Shown here: positions 37,882 to 48,750 of the stretch, piece by piece | Layout of the letters: each line of letters begins with the position of its first letter | Position numbering within the stretch: the first letter of the stretch is position 1 | Source of the DNA: Acetobacteraceae bacterium | GTDB lineage: Bacteria; Pseudomonadota; Alphaproteobacteria; Acetobacterales; Acetobacteraceae | DNA: 64,000 nt | Assembly (NCBI GenBank): GCA_025452005.1 | Contig: JANWJK010000045.1 | Span: 1-64,000, forward strand | Direction of reading: 5' to 3' | The notes under the pieces: generated by a model | What the model was told of the DNA's origin: nothing | The model's database searches: none | The model's input: only the letters and a program-made list of their open reading frames with translations | Position numbers and translations under genes: made by a program

Positions 37882-39164
37882 GCTGGCCGCCGGTCCACCA
37901 CCCGTCTCGCCTTTCCCACCGATCGTTCGATCGTCGCCGGCGCCTCTACCACGACGCGCGTGGTCAGCCCGATCGTATCCTTGATCCGCGCCACCACTAC
38001 CTTCGCCTCCGCCTCCAGCAGCACGGGGTCGAAATACTCCGGCCGTGCCTCCACGTGCACAGCCACCACATCCATCCGCCCCTCGCGCGTCAGCACGATC
38101 TGGTAATGCCCGCTCAGCACCTCGCTCTTCAGCAACTGCTCCTCGACCTGGGTCGGGAACATGTTGACACCGCGCACGATCACCATGTCGTCCGACCGGC
38201 CTGTGACCTTCTCCATCCGGCGCATCGTCCGCGCCGTGCCAGGCAGCAGCCGCGTCAGGTCGCGCGTGCGGTAGCGCACCACCGGCATGCCTTCCTTGGT
38301 CAGCGAGGTGAACACCAACTCGCCGCGCTCCCCTTCCGCCAGCACGGCGCCGGTCTCCGGATCGATCACCTCGGGATAGAAGTGATCCTCCCAGATGTGC
38401 AGCCCGTCCTTGGTCTCGACGCATTCGTTCGCCACGCCGGGACCCATCACCTCGGAAAGCCCGTAGATGTCCACGGCATCCATCGCGAAGCCCGCCTCGA
38501 TCTCCTGGCGCATTGCGTTCGTCCAGGGTTCGGCACCGAAGATGCCGATCTTCAGCGAGCAGTCGCGGGCATTCAATCCCTGGCGCTGGAACTCGTCGAG
38601 GATCGCCAGCATGTAGCTGGGCGTCACCATGATCACGTCCGGGGAGAAATCGGCGATGAGCTGCACCTGCCGCTCGGTCATGCCGCCTGATACCGGCACC
38701 ACCGTGCAGCCCAACTTCTCCGCGCCGTAATGCGCGCCAAGGCCGCCGGTGAACAGCCCGTAGCCGTAGGCGACATGCACGATCATTCCTGGCCGCCCGC
38801 CGGCGGCATAGATCGAGCGCGCCACCACCTGCGCCCAGGTGTCGATGTCCTTCGCGGTATAGCCGACCACCGTCGGCTTGCCGGTGGTGCCCGATGAAGC
38901 GTGAACACGCGCCAGCTTCTCGCGCGGCACGGCGAACATCCCGAACGGATAGTTCGCGCGCAGGTCCTGCTTGGTGGTGAACGGAAACTTCGCGATGTCG
39001 TCGAGTTCGCGAAAATCTTTCGGATGCACGCCGGCGCGATCGAACGCGGCGCGGTAGTGCGGCACGTTCGCGTAGGCGTGGTGCAGTGTCCACGCCAGCC
39101 GCTCGCATTGCAGCGCAGCGATCTCGTCGCGCGAGGCGGTTTCGATCGCGTCCAACCCAGCCAT
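37878..39164 (-). CDS. paaK: Phenylacetate-CoA ligase family
   Basis: 'FPFTTKQDLRANYPFGMFAVPREKLARVHASSGTTGKPTVVGYT', 'YGLFTGGLGAHYGAEKLGCTVVP'. Confidence 0.9.
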   Translation of the reverse strand: MAGLDAIETASRDEIAALQCERLAWTLHHAYANVPHYRAAFDRAGVHPKDFRELDDIAKFPFTTKQDLRANYPFGMFAVPREKLARVHASSGTTGKPTVVGYTAKDIDTWAQVVARSIYAAGGRPGMIVHVAYGYGLFTGGLGAHYGAEKLGCTVVPVSGGMTERQVQLIADFSPDVIMVTPSYMLAILDEFQRQGLNARDCSLKIGIFGAEPWTNAMRQEIEAGFAMDAVDIYGLSEVMGPGVANECVETKDGLHIWEDHFYPEVIDPETGAVLAEGERGELVFTSLTKEGMPVVRYRTRDLTRLLPGTARTMRRMEKVTGRSDDMVIVRGVNMFPTQVEEQLLKSEVLSGHYQIVLTREGRMDVVAVHVEARPEYFDPVLLEAEAKVVVARIKDTIGLTTRVVVEAPATIERSVGKARRVVDRRPA

Positions 39165-39980
39165 CTATCCCTCCGCCTTGCCGCGCGCAGTGCGCGTATC
39201 GCCACGGAACACCGGCGCCCGCTTCTCCAGGAACCCCTGCACGCCCTCGGCATAGTCGGCGCTTCGCCCAGCGTCGCCTTGCAACTTCTGTTCGAGATCG
39301 AGCTGCGCGTCCAACGTGTTGGTCGCGGACGCGGCGAACATGCGCTTCATCGCCGCCAGCGCCTCGGTCGGCTGCGTTGCGAGATGCGCGGCGAGCTTCT
39401 CGGCCTCCGGCAGAAGCGCCGCGTTATCCAGCACGCGCCAGATCATCCCCCAGGCTTCGGCGCGCTCCGCGTCCACCGTCTCGCCGAGCATCGCCAGCGC
39501 GCGGGCGCGCGCCTCGCCGATCAGCCGCGGCAGAAAGAAGCTCGCGCCCGAGTCCGGCACCAGGCCGATCTTCACGAATGCCTGGATGAAGCGGGCACTG
39601 CGTCCGGCCAATACGATATCGCAGGCCAGCGCGTAGCTCGCCCCGGCCCCGGCGGCCACGCCGTTGACTGCGCACACCACCGGCAGCGCCACCGATCGCA
39701 GCCGGCGCACCACGCGGTGGTGCAGATCGGCGACCTTGGCGAGATCAGGCGGCCCATCGGGACCAGGCACAACCGCCGGCCCAAGCTCCTGCCCCGCGCA
39801 GAAGCCGCGCCCCTCCCCGGTCAGCAGCAGCGCGCGACAGGTGCGGTCCGCCGCCGCATCGTCCAGCGCGGCAAGCAGTGCCGTCAGCATCGCCTCGTTC
39901 GCCGCGTTGAGCTTGTCGGGCCGGTTCAGTACCAGCTTGCGCCAGCCCTCGCGGCGCTCGACGCGGATCTCGTCGCTCAT
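39165..39980 (-). CDS. Enoyl-CoA hydratase/isomerase (PaaG-like)
   Basis: 'LNRPDKLNAANEAMLTALLAAL', 'GRGFCAGQELG', 'AVNGVAAGAGASYALACDIVLAGRSARFIQAFVKIGLVPDSGASFFLPRLIG'. Confidence 0.9.
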   Translation of the reverse strand: MSDEIRVERREGWRKLVLNRPDKLNAANEAMLTALLAALDDAAADRTCRALLLTGEGRGFCAGQELGPAVVPGPDGPPDLAKVADLHHRVVRRLRSVALPVVCAVNGVAAGAGASYALACDIVLAGRSARFIQAFVKIGLVPDSGASFFLPRLIGEARARALAMLGETVDAERAEAWGMIWRVLDNAALLPEAEKLAAHLATQPTEALAAMKRMFAASATNTLDAQLDLEQKLQGDAGRSADYAEGVQGFLEKRAPVFRGDTRTARGKAEG

Positions 39981-40438
39981 GCGCGCCTCCGCCATTCCGA
40001 CCACGATACCCAGCCCAGGTCAGGCCGCGGTGCTTCGTCCAGCATGCTGATGAACTCCAGCGAGTGCCCGTCCGGATCGTCGAAATACACGCTGGCCGCC
40101 GGCATCCAGGTGAGCACGATCGGTTCCTCGATCGGCGTGCCATCTCCCGAACGCGCCGTAATGCCTGCGCGGCGCAACGCGGCAACCGATTCGAACACGT
40201 GCTCCAGCGTGACATCGAACGCGATGTGCAGCCGCAGACGCAGCGGCGAGGTACCGATGGACCACAATCCCAACATGGCCTTGTCGGACGACGGCACCCA
40301 GAAGAACGCGACCTGGCGGGCCGGAATGCGGTGGGCCAGCGGTAGCCCCAGGACGTCGCGGTAGAAGGCGATCGAGCGATCCAGATCGCTCACCGTCAGG
40401 TGCGCCTCGAACAAGCCGCGGATCGGTACGACAGACAT
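39977..40438 (-). CDS. VOC-superfamily (glyoxalase-like) protein
   Basis: 'FEAHLTVSDLDRSIAFYRDVLGLPLAHR', 'YFDDPDGHSLEFISML'. Confidence 0.88.
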   Translation of the reverse strand: MSVVPIRGLFEAHLTVSDLDRSIAFYRDVLGLPLAHRIPARQVAFFWVPSSDKAMLGLWSIGTSPLRLRLHIAFDVTLEHVFESVAALRRAGITARSGDGTPIEEPIVLTWMPAASVYFDDPDGHSLEFISMLDEAPRPDLGWVSWSEWRRRA

Positions 40439-40796
40439 GGATACGCCCTCGCTTCAGGCGGGACGGTAGGGGATGCGGCGAGCGGATGGTAGGGCGGCCG
40501 GGGTGGCGGAATTCCTGTGAATACCATGGATGCAGATGAAGCAATCGGCGACAGTGACACGGTTCCGTGCACTGTGATGGCGGCGATTCTGGCGCGTTGA
40601 GCATCCCCGGCCTTGCTCGTCGGTATGATGCGCAACAATATTCCAAGGTCCGCGGTCAGCCCCGGCACCATCCATTCGTCGTAGCGGCCGCTGCGCAGCT
40701 TCGGTGCTATTTGGCCAACTCCCCGTGCGCGGCTTCGCCTCACATGGCAAGATCGCGGTCGAACGCCTAAGTTCCTTGGACGCTTCACAGCGAGAG

Positions 40797-43700
40797 ATGA
40801 CCCGGATGGACATTGGTCTCGGCCACACGACCACCACGCTGGAGAGTCGCCTCACCGACCTCGACACACCGATCCTGCTGTCCGGCATCCAGGCGCTGGT
40901 GCGCGTACTGCTGGAACAGTCCCGATTGGATCGCGCCGCCGGCCTCAACACCGGCGGTTTCGTTTCCGGCTATCGCGGTTCGCCGCTCGGCGGGCTGGAT
41001 CGGGAGCTTTGGCACCGCCAGACACTGCTGGCCGCGCGAAACATCCACTTCCAGCCGGGCGTCAACGAAGACCTCGCCGCGACCATGCTGTATGGCACGC
41101 AGCAGATCGACGCCTTCCCCGGCAAGCGCGTCGATGGCGTGTTCGGCCTGTGGTACGGCAAAGGCCCTGGTGTCGACCGGGCCGGCGACGCGCTGCACTG
41201 CGGCAATTTTCTCGGCACCGCGAAGCATGGCGGCGTTCTTGCGGTGTCGGGCGATGACCACGGCGCGCATTCCTCGACCTATCCGCACCAGACCGAGCAC
41301 GTCTTCGAGGGCGTGTTCATCCCGGTGCTCAACCCATCGTCGGTACAGGACATTCTCGACCTCGGGCTGGCCGGCATCGCGCTGTCGCGCTTTTCCGGAC
41401 TTTGGATCGCGCTGAAGACCACGGCGGAGACCGCGGAACAGGCTGCCACGCTCATCGTCCCCGCCAGCCGGACCTTCGTCACGCCGGACTTCGCGCTGCC
41501 GCCGCACGGGCTGAACTACGATCCGCACATGCACTTCCCGGCCGAGCGCGCCGAACTGGAACGGCGGGTGGTGCAGGAACGCATTCCGGCTGCGTTGGCC
41601 TGGGCGCGCGCCAACCGGCTGGATCGCCAAATCTTCGGCCGCGACGATGCGCCGATCGGTATCGTGACCGTGGGCCGCGCGCATGCCGACGCGATGCATG
41701 CGCTGCGGATGCTCGATCTGGCAGGCCATGCGCAAATCGCGCTCTACAAGGTGGCGATGACCTGGCCGCTGGAGACCGAAGGCCTGCGCCAGTTCGCCCG
41801 CGGCAAGCGCGCGATCCTGGTGGTGGAGGAGAAGCGCAGCTTCGTCGAGTCGCAGATCCGCGATGCCCTGTACCACCTGCCGGCCGACCAGCGTCCCGAG
41901 GTCAGCGGCAAGACCGGTCCCTCCGGGGCGCCGCTGCTGTCGCCGCTGATGGAGCTGTCGCCCGAGATCGTCGCTACCGGCCTGGCCGCCTTCCTATGCT
42001 CGGCCGGGCTGAACATCGCCGACCCGCCGGCGCCACGCATGCCGCAGCGTCCACCGGGCCTGTTGCGCCGCATTCCCGCGTTCTGCGCCGGTTGCCCGCA
42101 CGGCACCTCGACACGGCTACCCGAGGGCAGCTTCGCCACCGCCGGCATCGGTTGCCACTTCATGGCGCTGGACGAAAGCGATCAGACCCGCACCTTCACC
42201 CAGATGGGGGGCGAGGGCGCGCCGTTCGTCGGCATGGCGCCGTTCACCGACACGCCGCACGTATTCGCCAACATGGGCGATGGCACCTACACGCATTCCG
42301 GCATCATGGCGATCCGCCAGGCAGTCGCGGCCGGCACACGCATGACCTACAAGCTGCTGGTCAACGACGCGGTGGCGATGACCGGCGGGCAGCCGGCGGA
42401 AGGCAATTTTTCCATCGCACAGTACGCCGCGCAGATCGCAGCGGAAGGCGTCGCTCGCATCGCGCTGGTCGCCGACGATGCGGACCGCCTGCCGCCGGCC
42501 TCGGCGCTGCCGGCAGGCACCACGCGTCATGTGCGGACCGAGCTCGATGCGGTGCAGCGCGACTTGCGCGAGTACGACGGAGTCTCCGTGCTGATCTACG
42601 ACCAGGTCTGCGCCACCGAAAAACGCCGCAGGCGCAAGCGCGGCAAGATGGCGCAGCCGGAGCAGAGCGTCGTGATCAACGAGCAGGTCTGCGAGAACTG
42701 CGGCGACTGCTCGGCGCAATCGAGCTGTATCGCAATCGAACCGGTTGAGACATCGCTCGGCCGCAAACGCCGGATCAATCCGACAAGCTGCAACGTCGAT
42801 CTGTCCTGCCTGAAAGGGTTCTGCCCGAGTTTCGTCACCGTCGCCGGCCCGCCGCGTGCGCCCGACGCCGACCCGCATTGGCAGGCACGCGAGGGCGAAC
42901 TGTCGGCGGACCTGAAGCAGCCGGTCATACCCTCCACGGCCAAGCCATGGCGCGCGCTGTTCGCCGGCATCGGCGGCGGTGGCATCGTCACCTCGGGCGC
43001 CATCCTCGCGATGGCGGCGCATCTCGAAGGCAAGGTGGTGCGCACGCTCGACTACACCGGGCTGGCGCAGAAGAACGGCACCGTGGTCGCCCATGTGCAG
43101 ATCGCCGATGAAGAGGCGTCGCTCGATGTCGTGCGGATACCTCTGGGCACCGCCGATGTCATGATCGCCGCCGACCTGGCGGTCGCAGCCGGACCTGGCG
43201 TGCTGGAGCGCAACGCATCGTCCGCCGCGGTGATCGGCAATCTGGACCTCGCCGCCACGGCGGCGTTCAAGCACGACGCCAATCTGCTGATCGACGCGGT
43301 GCTGCACCAACGCACGATCGAACGCGCCACCGACGCTGGCGCGTCCACGTATCTCCACGCGGTCCGTCTGGCCGAGCACCTGTTCGGCAACGCGCAGGCG
43401 ATGAACACGATGCTGCTGGGGCTGGCATGGCAGCGCGGCCTGATACCGGTGGGCGAAGCGGCGATCCTGCGCGCGATCGAGTTGAACGGCGCAGCGGTGT
43501 CGCTCAATCGGCGCGCCTTCCTGTGGGGCCGCATACTTGCGGAGCACCCGGCGCTGGAAGACGACATCCTGGTGCATACGCTGGAGACGCCACCGGCCAC
43601 ACTGGACGCATTGATCGAGGCGCGTGCCACGGCACTGGTGGCATACCAGAACACGGGGCTGGCGAACCGTTACCGGGCGCTGGTCAACGAGGTGATCGCG

Positions 43701-44228
43701 CGCGAAACGCAGGTGCTGGGCGAGGCGGGGCGGCTGTCGCGCGCCGCGGCCGAGGGTCTGTACCGCGTGATGGCCTACAAGGACGAATACGAGGTGGCGC
43801 GGCTGCACGCCGCCGCCAGCTACGGCGAGAAGCCGCGGTTCCATCTGTCGCCGCCGCTCATCGCCGGCATCGACCCGGCCACCGGCCGTCGGCGCAAGAT
43901 CGCGCTCCCGGGATGGCTCGCCCTGCCGCTGTTCCGCGTGCTGCGACATGGGAAGCATCTGCGCGGGACGGCGCTCGATCTGTTCGGTCGCCAGAACGAG
44001 CGGCGGATGGAGCGGTTGCTGATCGATCAGTACATCGGCGACCTTCGCGCCGCGCTGGCCGCGCTGCGACCCGACACGCTGGATGTCGCGGTGGCGATCG
44101 CGCAGTTGCCCGACATGATCCGAGGCTTCGGGCCGGTGAAGGATGCCAACCGGCTCAAGGCGGAGGAGCAGCGTCGCGCGCTGCTGCCGCGCCTTGCCGC
44201 CGCCCCGTTGCCGGTGGCGGCGGAGTAG
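40797..44228 (+). CDS. Indolepyruvate ferredoxin oxidoreductase family protein, fused subunits
   Basis: 'GGFVSGYRGSPLGGLD', 'CAGCPHGTSTRLPEGS', [4Fe-4S] 'CENCGDCSAQSSC', 'IGGGGIVTSGAILAMAAHLEGK'. Confidence 0.9.
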   Translation: MTRMDIGLGHTTTTLESRLTDLDTPILLSGIQALVRVLLEQSRLDRAAGLNTGGFVSGYRGSPLGGLDRELWHRQTLLAARNIHFQPGVNEDLAATMLYGTQQIDAFPGKRVDGVFGLWYGKGPGVDRAGDALHCGNFLGTAKHGGVLAVSGDDHGAHSSTYPHQTEHVFEGVFIPVLNPSSVQDILDLGLAGIALSRFSGLWIALKTTAETAEQAATLIVPASRTFVTPDFALPPHGLNYDPHMHFPAERAELERRVVQERIPAALAWARANRLDRQIFGRDDAPIGIVTVGRAHADAMHALRMLDLAGHAQIALYKVAMTWPLETEGLRQFARGKRAILVVEEKRSFVESQIRDALYHLPADQRPEVSGKTGPSGAPLLSPLMELSPEIVATGLAAFLCSAGLNIADPPAPRMPQRPPGLLRRIPAFCAGCPHGTSTRLPEGSFATAGIGCHFMALDESDQTRTFTQMGGEGAPFVGMAPFTDTPHVFANMGDGTYTHSGIMAIRQAVAAGTRMTYKLLVNDAVAMTGGQPAEGNFSIAQYAAQIAAEGVARIALVADDADRLPPASALPAGTTRHVRTELDAVQRDLREYDGVSVLIYDQVCATEKRRRRKRGKMAQPEQSVVINEQVCENCGDCSAQSSCIAIEPVETSLGRKRRINPTSCNVDLSCLKGFCPSFVTVAGPPRAPDADPHWQAREGELSADLKQPVIPSTAKPWRALFAGIGGGGIVTSGAILAMAAHLEGKVVRTLDYTGLAQKNGTVVAHVQIADEEASLDVVRIPLGTADVMIAADLAVAAGPGVLERNASSAAVIGNLDLAATAAFKHDANLLIDAVLHQRTIERATDAGASTYLHAVRLAEHLFGNAQAMNTMLLGLAWQRGLIPVGEAAILRAIELNGAAVSLNRRAFLWGRILAEHPALEDDILVHTLETPPATLDALIEARATALVAYQNTGLANRYRALVNEVIARETQVLGEAGRLSRAAAEGLYRVMAYKDEYEVARLHAAASYGEKPRFHLSPPLIAGIDPATGRRRKIALPGWLALPLFRVLRHGKHLRGTALDLFGRQNERRMERLLIDQYIGDLRAALAALRPDTLDVAVAIAQLPDMIRGFGPVKDANRLKAEEQRRALLPRLAAAPLPVAAE

Positions 44229-44249
44229 CGCCTTACCCGGGGCGACGCC

Positions 44250-45332
44250 TCAGGTCGGGATGCCGAGCAACCGTGCGGCGGTGCCGCCCAGGATGGCGAT
44301 CCGCTGATCGTCGGTGAGGCCCGGCGTGTTGAGCACGAGATCGACCTCCGTGCTGGTCCACGGGAACGGGTAGTCGGTCCCGATCATGATCCGGTCAGGT
44401 CCGGTCTCGGCGATCAGGTGGCGCAACGCCTCGGGCGTGAAGATGATCGTGTCGAAGTAGAGCTGCCCGTCGCGCAGATATGACGTGGGGTTCTTCTTGG
44501 GCAGCGGTCCGACCCGGTCAGGGAAGCAGCGGATCACCGCGTCGGAACGGTTGGCGTAGGACGGCAGGAAGCCGCCGCCGTGCGCGGCACAGATCTTAAG
44601 GCCGGGGAAGCGGTCGAGCGTGCCTTCGAAGATCAGGTGCGACAACGCAATCGTGGTTTCCAGCGGATTGCCGATCGTGTTGGTCAGCAGGCCGCTGCCC
44701 GCGAGCCGGCCTGAGGGTTCCAGTTCGCGCGTGCCCAGCGGATGCATGAAGACGAGAACGCCGAGTTCCTCGCACTTGGCCCAGAAGGGGTGGAATCGGG
44801 GGTTGGCCAGTTCCTCGCCGGCGACGCTGCCGCCGACGCCGACGCCGCGGAAACCCAAGGTCTTGACCGCATATTCGACCTGCTCGGCTGCCAGCTCGGG
44901 GTGCTGCAGCGCCGCGGTCGCGAAGGCGACGAAGCGGTCGGGGCTGGCGGCGCAGAATTGCACCAGGGTCTCGTTCTGGATCTTTATGAGTTGGGCGGCG
45001 GAGTCGCGGTCGGCGCGATACCAGTAGGGGTTGATGCTCAGCGCCTCGACGTCGATGCCCTGCGCGTCCATCGCCGCGATGCGGGTGCTCGTGTCGTGCA
45101 TGAGCAGGGCCGGCGCTTCGAGCGGATGGTTGATGATCGCGGCGGCGGCCGGGACGATGCAGTGCGCATGGACGTCGATGGTCTTGATGCGCTTGCCGTT
45201 GATGACGGTTTCGCGTCGACGGGGCTGCGGCGGTGTGGCGGGGCTTTGCGATATGCTGCCTATGGCGCAGGGGATGAATGCCAGTGCGGATAGGGTGGTC
45301 GCAAGCAGATCGCCAGTTATCGACATTGCCAT
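44250..45332 (-). CDS. Amidohydrolase (ACMSD-like)
   Basis: 'IDVHAHCIVP', 'GFRGVGVGGSV', 'FPGLKICAAHGGGFLPSYANRSD', 'DRIMIGTDYPFPW'. Confidence 0.88.
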   Translation of the reverse strand: MAMSITGDLLATTLSALAFIPCAIGSISQSPATPPQPRRRETVINGKRIKTIDVHAHCIVPAAAAIINHPLEAPALLMHDTSTRIAAMDAQGIDVEALSINPYWYRADRDSAAQLIKIQNETLVQFCAASPDRFVAFATAALQHPELAAEQVEYAVKTLGFRGVGVGGSVAGEELANPRFHPFWAKCEELGVLVFMHPLGTRELEPSGRLAGSGLLTNTIGNPLETTIALSHLIFEGTLDRFPGLKICAAHGGGFLPSYANRSDAVIRCFPDRVGPLPKKNPTSYLRDGQLYFDTIIFTPEALRHLIAETGPDRIMIGTDYPFPWTSTEVDLVLNTPGLTDDQRIAILGGTAARLLGIPT

Positions 45333-45390
45333 ACTCGTCTCCCTTTCATGTGGTGCGCCACGCCAGACCATCCCACGATGGCGGACGGGC

Positions 45391-48300
45391 TCACGTCAAC
45401 TCGTCCAGCAGCGCCTTCGCCTCTTTCAGATCGGCGGTATCGAAGCCTTCGGTGAACCACCCGTAGACCGGGGCGAGCAGATCGCGGGCTTCGGTGCGCT
45501 TGCTCCGATCGCGCCGCAGACGTGCCAGGCTGATAGCCGCCCGCAGCTCCAGCGACCTGGCGTTCTGCTGGCGGGCCTTCGCCAGAGACCGCGCGAAGCA
45601 GACCTCAACATCCGCGGCCGGCGCGCCTAGCACTCGATACAGCTCGCCTTCGACTCGATCGAGCTCCGCTTCCCACAGATGCTCCTCATGACGAACAACC
45701 AGATCCTTTGCGTCGCTGATCACCTGCAATCCAGCTTCGGCCTGGCCTGATCGAGCATGGGCTTCGGCCAGCATACAGAGGTAGCGGGGTTGGTACCATC
45801 CGACATCAAGCGCGGCGCGATCGGCGGCATTCCTGCGCATGAGCGCGATCCCCGCATCGGCATCACCCTGCTGTGCCATTGCCCAACCGCGGAGGATCAG
45901 GCCGTTCACGCGCCAATATCCCAGACTGTGCCGTTCGGCCAGGTCGATGATCGCATCGGCGTGCGCCTGCACCGTTGCGACCTCGGTGAGGAGTTCTGCC
46001 AGTCCGGCGCCAGCGAAATTGTGCACATGGGCCGTCAGGTTTGCCTGGTCCAATTCCGCCGCACACCGAAACGCCGCCGAGCTGGAACGGCGCGCCTGAT
46101 CGGGAAACCCCAACATCCAGAGGACCGGGGCAAGGTAGGTGAGGGCGGAAACCTGCGGGTCGTGTACATAGTGGACCGGCTGAGGGCGGTGGTGGCTCGC
46201 GTCGTAAAGACGCAAGATCGCCTCGAACTCGGAGCGCGCGTCGCGAAGCGCCCCGTGGTACATAGCCGTGATCGCGGACAGGCGGTGGGCCGCAAGGCGA
46301 AGCACCGGGCTCGACAGGCGCTCGGATACACCGCGAGCCTCATCGGTCACTCGCCGCATGACCTGATAATCGCCGCGCACAAAAGGAAACACGAACTCGC
46401 CGCTGAGCGTAGCGAAGAGAGGTTCCACCTCACCGAGCCGCTCGCAGAGCATGCGCGCTCGGCTGTAGGCGGCACCTGTTTGCGGCGCCGAATAGCCGTG
46501 GACGGCGATCGAGGGCGTGCCGATGGCGAGCTGAAACGCGAGTTCCATCCGGTCCCGCTCAGGGCTTTCCTGAAGTGTCTGTAGCGCGTCCAACCCCCGT
46601 GTCATATGACGGATGGCTTCGAGATTGGCCGAGCGTTCCGTGCCGCGCTCGCCTGCCTTCAACCAATGCTCGATGGCACGCTCGGTCTGTAGCGCCTCCG
46701 CGTAGTGATGCGCCAACAGCTCGGGCTCGCGCGCGACCCGATCAGGAAAGCGCGCTTCGAGGGCCGCGGCGATCCGGGCATGCAGTTGCCGTCGCGGTCC
46801 GCGCAGCAGAGTGCTGTAGGCGGTATCCTGAACCAGCGCGTGTTTGAAAAGGTAGGCGGCCTCCGGCGGTATTCCGCGCTGAAAGACCAGGCCGGCGTCG
46901 ACGAGCCGTTTGAGCGCATCCTGGAGCCTTGCTTCATCGAGTTCGCCGACCGAAGCCGCCAGTTCGTAGGAGAACTCACGGCCGATCGCGGCACCGACCT
47001 GGGCGACCGCTTTCGCTGCCGGGCCGAGCCGGTCGAGCCGCGCCATCAGCGAAGCCTGCAACGTCGCCGGCACGCCCAGCCCGGCCGAGGGCACCGACGC
47101 CACAATCGCCCCGCGGCGCTCGGCACCGGCTTCGAGCACCGCCTTGGTCATCTCCTCGACGAAGAGCGGTACGCCGTCGGTGCGCTCGACGATCTCCGCG
47201 ATGACATCCGGCGGCAGCAAGGCGGCGTTGCCTGCCAGCCGTTGGACCAGCGCCGCGCCATCGCCCCGTGCGAGGCGGTTCAGCGCGATCGCCGTGGCAT
47301 GCGCCTGGCCCAACCAGGGCGGCTGGAACTCGGGACGGAAGGTCGCCGCCATCAGCACGGGCAGACGGTCGATCCGCGCGAAAATAAGGTCGAGGAACTC
47401 CTGCGAGGTCGGATCGATCCAATGCAGATCCTCAAAGATCACCAGCACTGGTTGCGTGCGGGCCAGCCCTTCGAGCTGTCGCAGCAACGCCGCAAAGCTG
47501 CGCTCCTTCTTGCGCTGCGGGCTGAGCTCGAGCGGCGCGAAACGATTGCCACCGGGCACCGACAGCAGTTCGGCGAGCAGGGACACGTCGCCGTTCTCGG
47601 CTGCCGGCCCGAGCAGCGTCGCCAATTTGTCCAGTTTTGCCTCGGGCCCGTCGTCGCGCTCGAACCCGGCGGCGCGTTCGAGCTGAACGATCACCGGATA
47701 GAGCGCGCTGTTCTGGTGATGCGGCGAGCAGAAATAGCGCAGGCGGGTATGCGGCTCGGTTCCGATCCGCTCGGCAAGCGCCGCGGTAAGCCGCGACTTG
47801 CCGATACCCGGTTCGCCGGAAATCAGCACGACGCGTCCCTCGCCGGTCTTCGCCAACTCCCAGCGGCGTCGCAGCAGCTCGACCTCCTCGTCGCGCCCGA
47901 CGAGTGGCGTCTCCTCCGAGCGCAAGGCCTCGAAGCGGCTCAGCATCCCGCTCTCGCCAACGACCCGCCACGCCGATTGCGGCTCGGCGAAGCCGGCAAG
48001 CGCCTGCGGGCCGAGATCGGCGAACTCGAACAGCCCACCGACCTGTCGCCGCGTCGCTTCGCCGATGACCAGCGTGCTCGGCGTGGCGAGGGCCTGTAAC
48101 CGGGCAGCGAGGTTCGGGGTCTCGCCGACGACCCCGCGCTCCTGTGCGGCGCCCTCGCCAAGCAGATCGCCGACCACAGCGAGCCCGGTGGCGATGCCGA
48201 GCCGCACCCGCAGATCCTGCCGCGCGGGCAATCGGCTCACCGCCTCGATCACCGCCAACCCGGCGCGCACCGCCCTCTCGGCATCGTCCTCATGCGCCTG

Positions 48301-48750
48301 CGGGTAGCCGAAATAGATCAACACCCCGTCGCCCATGTACTTCGCGACAAAGCCGTCGAAGCGCCCGACCGCATCGGCCACGGCCCGATGGTAGTCCCCG
48401 ATCAACTCGCGCAGATCCTCTGGATCGAAACGCGTGGACAGCGCCGTCGAGCCGACGAGGTCGCAGAACATCACCGTCAGTTGCCGGCGTTCGGCGTCGG
48501 CTGGCGGAGGTAGGGCGGGAGCGGATATCGCGCTCGTTGCCGATGAAGCCGCATCGCGCGTTGAGGGCTTCCCCCCAAGGGCAGCGATGGCGTTGACGAG
48601 CCTGCGGCGGTGGCCGAAGGAGCTGATGCCCAACTCCTTCAAATCCTCCGCGGTCATCCCGCATAGGATCTCGCCGTCGATGTCATTGTCGCGGAAAAGC
48701 TGGGCGTATTGTTCGAGGCCCAATCCGCGCAACCACGGCGCGACGTCCAT
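45391..48750 (-). CDS. SAM domain - class III adenylate/guanylate cyclase - AAA ATPase - TPR protein
   Basis: SAM-like 'WLRGLGLEQYAQLFRDNDIDGEILCGMTAEDLKELGISSFGHRRRL'; cyclase 'QLTVMFCDLVGSTALSTRFDPEDL'; Walker A 'GEPGIGKSRLTAAL'. Confidence 0.92.
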   Translation of the reverse strand: MDVAPWLRGLGLEQYAQLFRDNDIDGEILCGMTAEDLKELGISSFGHRRRLVNAIAALGGKPSTRDAASSATSAISAPALPPPADAERRQLTVMFCDLVGSTALSTRFDPEDLRELIGDYHRAVADAVGRFDGFVAKYMGDGVLIYFGYPQAHEDDAERAVRAGLAVIEAVSRLPARQDLRVRLGIATGLAVVGDLLGEGAAQERGVVGETPNLAARLQALATPSTLVIGEATRRQVGGLFEFADLGPQALAGFAEPQSAWRVVGESGMLSRFEALRSEETPLVGRDEEVELLRRRWELAKTGEGRVVLISGEPGIGKSRLTAALAERIGTEPHTRLRYFCSPHHQNSALYPVIVQLERAAGFERDDGPEAKLDKLATLLGPAAENGDVSLLAELLSVPGGNRFAPLELSPQRKKERSFAALLRQLEGLARTQPVLVIFEDLHWIDPTSQEFLDLIFARIDRLPVLMAATFRPEFQPPWLGQAHATAIALNRLARGDGAALVQRLAGNAALLPPDVIAEIVERTDGVPLFVEEMTKAVLEAGAERRGAIVASVPSAGLGVPATLQASLMARLDRLGPAAKAVAQVGAAIGREFSYELAASVGELDEARLQDALKRLVDAGLVFQRGIPPEAAYLFKHALVQDTAYSTLLRGPRRQLHARIAAALEARFPDRVAREPELLAHHYAEALQTERAIEHWLKAGERGTERSANLEAIRHMTRGLDALQTLQESPERDRMELAFQLAIGTPSIAVHGYSAPQTGAAYSRARMLCERLGEVEPLFATLSGEFVFPFVRGDYQVMRRVTDEARGVSERLSSPVLRLAAHRLSAITAMYHGALRDARSEFEAILRLYDASHHRPQPVHYVHDPQVSALTYLAPVLWMLGFPDQARRSSSAAFRCAAELDQANLTAHVHNFAGAGLAELLTEVATVQAHADAIIDLAERHSLGYWRVNGLILRGWAMAQQGDADAGIALMRRNAADRAALDVGWYQPRYLCMLAEAHARSGQAEAGLQVISDAKDLVVRHEEHLWEAELDRVEGELYRVLGAPAADVEVCFARSLAKARQQNARSLELRAAISLARLRRDRSKRTEARDLLAPVYGWFTEGFDTADLKEAKALLDELT

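Noticed and set aside
36418-39108. 896-aa minus-strand ORF treated as one protein
   Set aside because: First 400 codons are the wrong frame of paaK; only the part from GTG 37881 looks like a real membrane protein.
42117-43958. 613-aa minus-strand ORF
   Set aside because: Antisense to the fused indolepyruvate ferredoxin oxidoreductase gene.
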